Source of the DNA: Williamsia faeni
Lineage (GTDB): Bacteria > Actinomycetota > Actinomycetes > Mycobacteriales > Mycobacteriaceae
NCBI GenBank assembly: GCA_003202005.1
Contig: QJJF01000009.1
Location: 150,576-214,575, forward strand
Direction of reading: 5' to 3'
DNA: 64,000 bases
A program made the position numbers and the translations under genes. The notes beneath the pieces were generated by a model, which had not been told where the DNA came from, did no database searches, and saw nothing but the letters and a program-made list of their open reading frames with translations. Below are positions 63,148-64,000 of the stretch, piece after piece; within the stretch, counting starts at the first letter, position 1; each line of letters starts with the position of its first letter.

Positions 63148-63567
63148 TCAGTCGATCGGCAGGCCCCGCATGACGAACTTGCGCAACATGACGGGTGTCG
63201 GTTCTGCGATCAGGAGTTCGGCGTTGTCGGCCGGGTTGGTCTCGGTGACCGTCAGCTGCAGTTCACCGCCGGGCAGGATGTCCGCGGTGTAACCACGTTT
63301 GTCGCGTTCCCACTGCATGCTCAAACCACCGGCCGCCGTGGCAGATGGTGTGGACTCGGTCCAGTACGAGCTGCTCAGGCCGTCCCAGTACAACTCGAAG
63401 AACGCTTTGGCCGGGGCCGTCGGCGCCAGCGAACCAGCCCCTTTCCAGCCGTCCTCCAATTCCCAGAGATCCTTGATATGGGTGTCGATGACCCGCTTTG
63501 CGTTCGCCTGGTCGTTGCCCGACGCTTGCTTGTCGAGATTGCTCGAATACGTGCTTCTCGTGGTCAT
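63148..63567 (-). CDS. Small uncharacterised protein of the GWxG type
   Basis: About 139 residues. It has the two-part pattern of a widespread unnamed domain: WELEDGWKGAGSLAPTAPAKAFF (a GWDG-like turn and helix) followed by GGLSMQWERDKRGYTADILPGGELQ (beta-strand pair). The N-terminal ~25 residues are polar and may be disordered. Neighbours are trmL (convergent, 3-bp gap) and the yggU gene. No catalytic residues are evident. The domain is often found near mobile or restriction loci, but no such gene is here. Confidence 0.65.
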   Translation of the reverse strand: MTTRSTYSSNLDKQASGNDQANAKRVIDTHIKDLWELEDGWKGAGSLAPTAPAKAFFELYWDGLSSSYWTESTPSATAAGGLSMQWERDKRGYTADILPGGELQLTVTETNPADNAELLIAEPTPVMLRKFVMRGLPID

Positions 63568-63573
63568 ATACCG

Positions 63574-63579
63574 AGGTTA
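63574..63579 (-). promoter_or_regulatory. Putative -10 hexamer (TAACCT) of the GWxG-type gene
   Basis: On the minus strand TAACCT is followed by 6 bases and the ATG at 63567. The leaderless geometry is the same as at the yggU gene. Confidence 0.45.
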
Positions 63580-63641
63580 GGCTCTTTCCGGCCTCCGGGT
63601 ATCCCGTGACGCCGACACCCACCATCACCGCTCCGATCGAC

Positions 63642-63872
63642 CTACTCGTCGATCCGGAATCGTTTGATTCGTGAGGTCGCACCGGCGGTCAACGTCACAC
63701 GGCTCTTCGCGATCCCAAAATGCTTGGCCAGCAATGCCGCAACAGCCGCGTTCGCCTTACCCTCGGTGGCCGGTTCACGTACGAACACGGTGAGTGCGCC
63801 AGCGTCGTCCATTTCGATCAACGGTCCCTTACGACTGTTCGGCTTCACCGTGACCACCACCTGCTCATCCAC
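63642..63872 (-). CDS. yggU: DUF167/YggU-family protein
   Basis: 76 residues from a GTG. The whole length matches the YggU fold: VVVTVKPNSRKG, ALTVFVREPATEGKANAAV and the C-terminal GATSRIKRFRI. The family has a small alpha/beta fold and no proven role. A -10-like TAACCT is 6 bases before the GTG. The remaining 128 bases to the window end hold no gene I can support. Confidence 0.88.
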   Translation of the reverse strand: MDEQVVVTVKPNSRKGPLIEMDDAGALTVFVREPATEGKANAAVAALLAKHFGIAKSRVTLTAGATSRIKRFRIDE

Positions 63873-63878
63873 CGCTCC

Positions 63879-63884
63879 AGGTTA
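63879..63884 (-). promoter_or_regulatory. Putative -10 hexamer (TAACCT), leaderless promoter of yggU
   Basis: On the minus strand TAACCT is followed by GGAGCG and the GTG at 63872. The GGAG within the spacer could also serve as a weak ribosome site. Confidence 0.4.
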
Positions 63885-64000
63885 TTACGGCCCACTCGGC
63901 GGCTGGTTCGGCACAGTGATACTGGATCTGCTGGTCACGGGTTGGGTCTGACTCTGTTTGGCACTGACGCTTACGGGTTGTCTTGCGAGCGATATGTCGA

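Noticed and set aside
63885..64000. Short plus-strand frame at the right edge
   Set aside because: It mainly overlaps yggU in antisense and has no start signal; the last ~115 bases show nothing I can name.

Overview
The window is high-GC chromosomal DNA from a mycolic-acid-type actinobacterium (order Mycobacteriales). Codon use is GC-rich, GTG starts are common, and several genes seem to be read from leaderless transcripts. Families largely confined to this order are present: a DUF3558 lipoprotein, PE-PPE-domain hydrolase, 13E12-type HNH proteins, DUF3017 and an MfpA-like pentapeptide protein. Two stretches keep the gene order I remember from Mycobacterium tuberculosis (Rv3303c-Rv3319, and parts of Rv3329-Rv3366). 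Genus cannot be fixed by eye; a Gordonia/Williamsia-like organism is a reasonable guess.

Layout. 1-1.7 kb: a small minus-strand cluster resembling accessory type VII secretion cargo (short helical protein, DUF3558 lipoprotein, and a helical Gly-rich protein cut by the window edge). 1.8-3.3 kb: a 13E12/HNH protein. 3.4-6.1 kb: a PLP aminotransferase and an LpdA-like flavoprotein. 6.3-24 kb: a conserved nucleoside-salvage and respiration block containing GGCT-like, two M20 amidohydrolases, an enoyl-CoA hydratase homologue, punA, pmmB, a secreted protein, an orphan ABC ATPase, upp, a helical protein/NlpC-P60 pair, an Rv3311-like acidic protein, the cdd-deoA-add operon, and divergent sdhCDAB. PunA, DeoA, Cdd, Add, Upp and the phosphosugar mutase together recycle nucleosides. 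SdhCDAB follows, with an IdeR/DtxR-like box in its promoter region and a strong terminator behind it.

24-29.4 kb: an unusual LuxE-LuxC-CitE-like operon facing a TetR-SDR pair. This is a possible acyl activation and aldehyde-forming pathway with no luciferase. 29.4-31.4 kb: a second 13E12/HNH protein. 31.7-39 kb: an amine (polyamine-like) catabolic locus with an APC permease, a tandem USP protein, a DAO-type FAD oxidoreductase, an aldehyde dehydrogenase, a divergent Lrp/AsnC regulator and a class III aminotransferase. A TauD-like dioxygenase lacking its usual N-terminus follows.

40-47.8 kb: the most interesting region. A tightly packed, translationally coupled four-gene operon encodes a secreted BcsB-like protein with one C-terminal membrane anchor, a polytopic protein with a large C-terminal extracytoplasmic domain, a BcsA-like processive GT2 without a PilZ domain, and a GT-C-like membrane protein. 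It converges on and overlaps a GH5-like lipoprotein. I read this as an uncharacterised exopolysaccharide synthesis and processing system.

47.9-64 kb: mostly housekeeping genes: D,D-carboxypeptidase, YihY/BrkB, trpS, exonuclease III, an MFS transporter, a PE-PPE hydrolase, a SAM-IV riboswitch ahead of metY-metX, a membrane-anchored Hsp70-like protein, DUF3017, folD, an SMP-30-like protein, an MfpA homologue, a TrmL/SpoU methyltransferase, an unknown small protein and a YggU/DUF167 protein. I saw no rRNA, tRNA, CRISPR array, insertion sequence or prophage.
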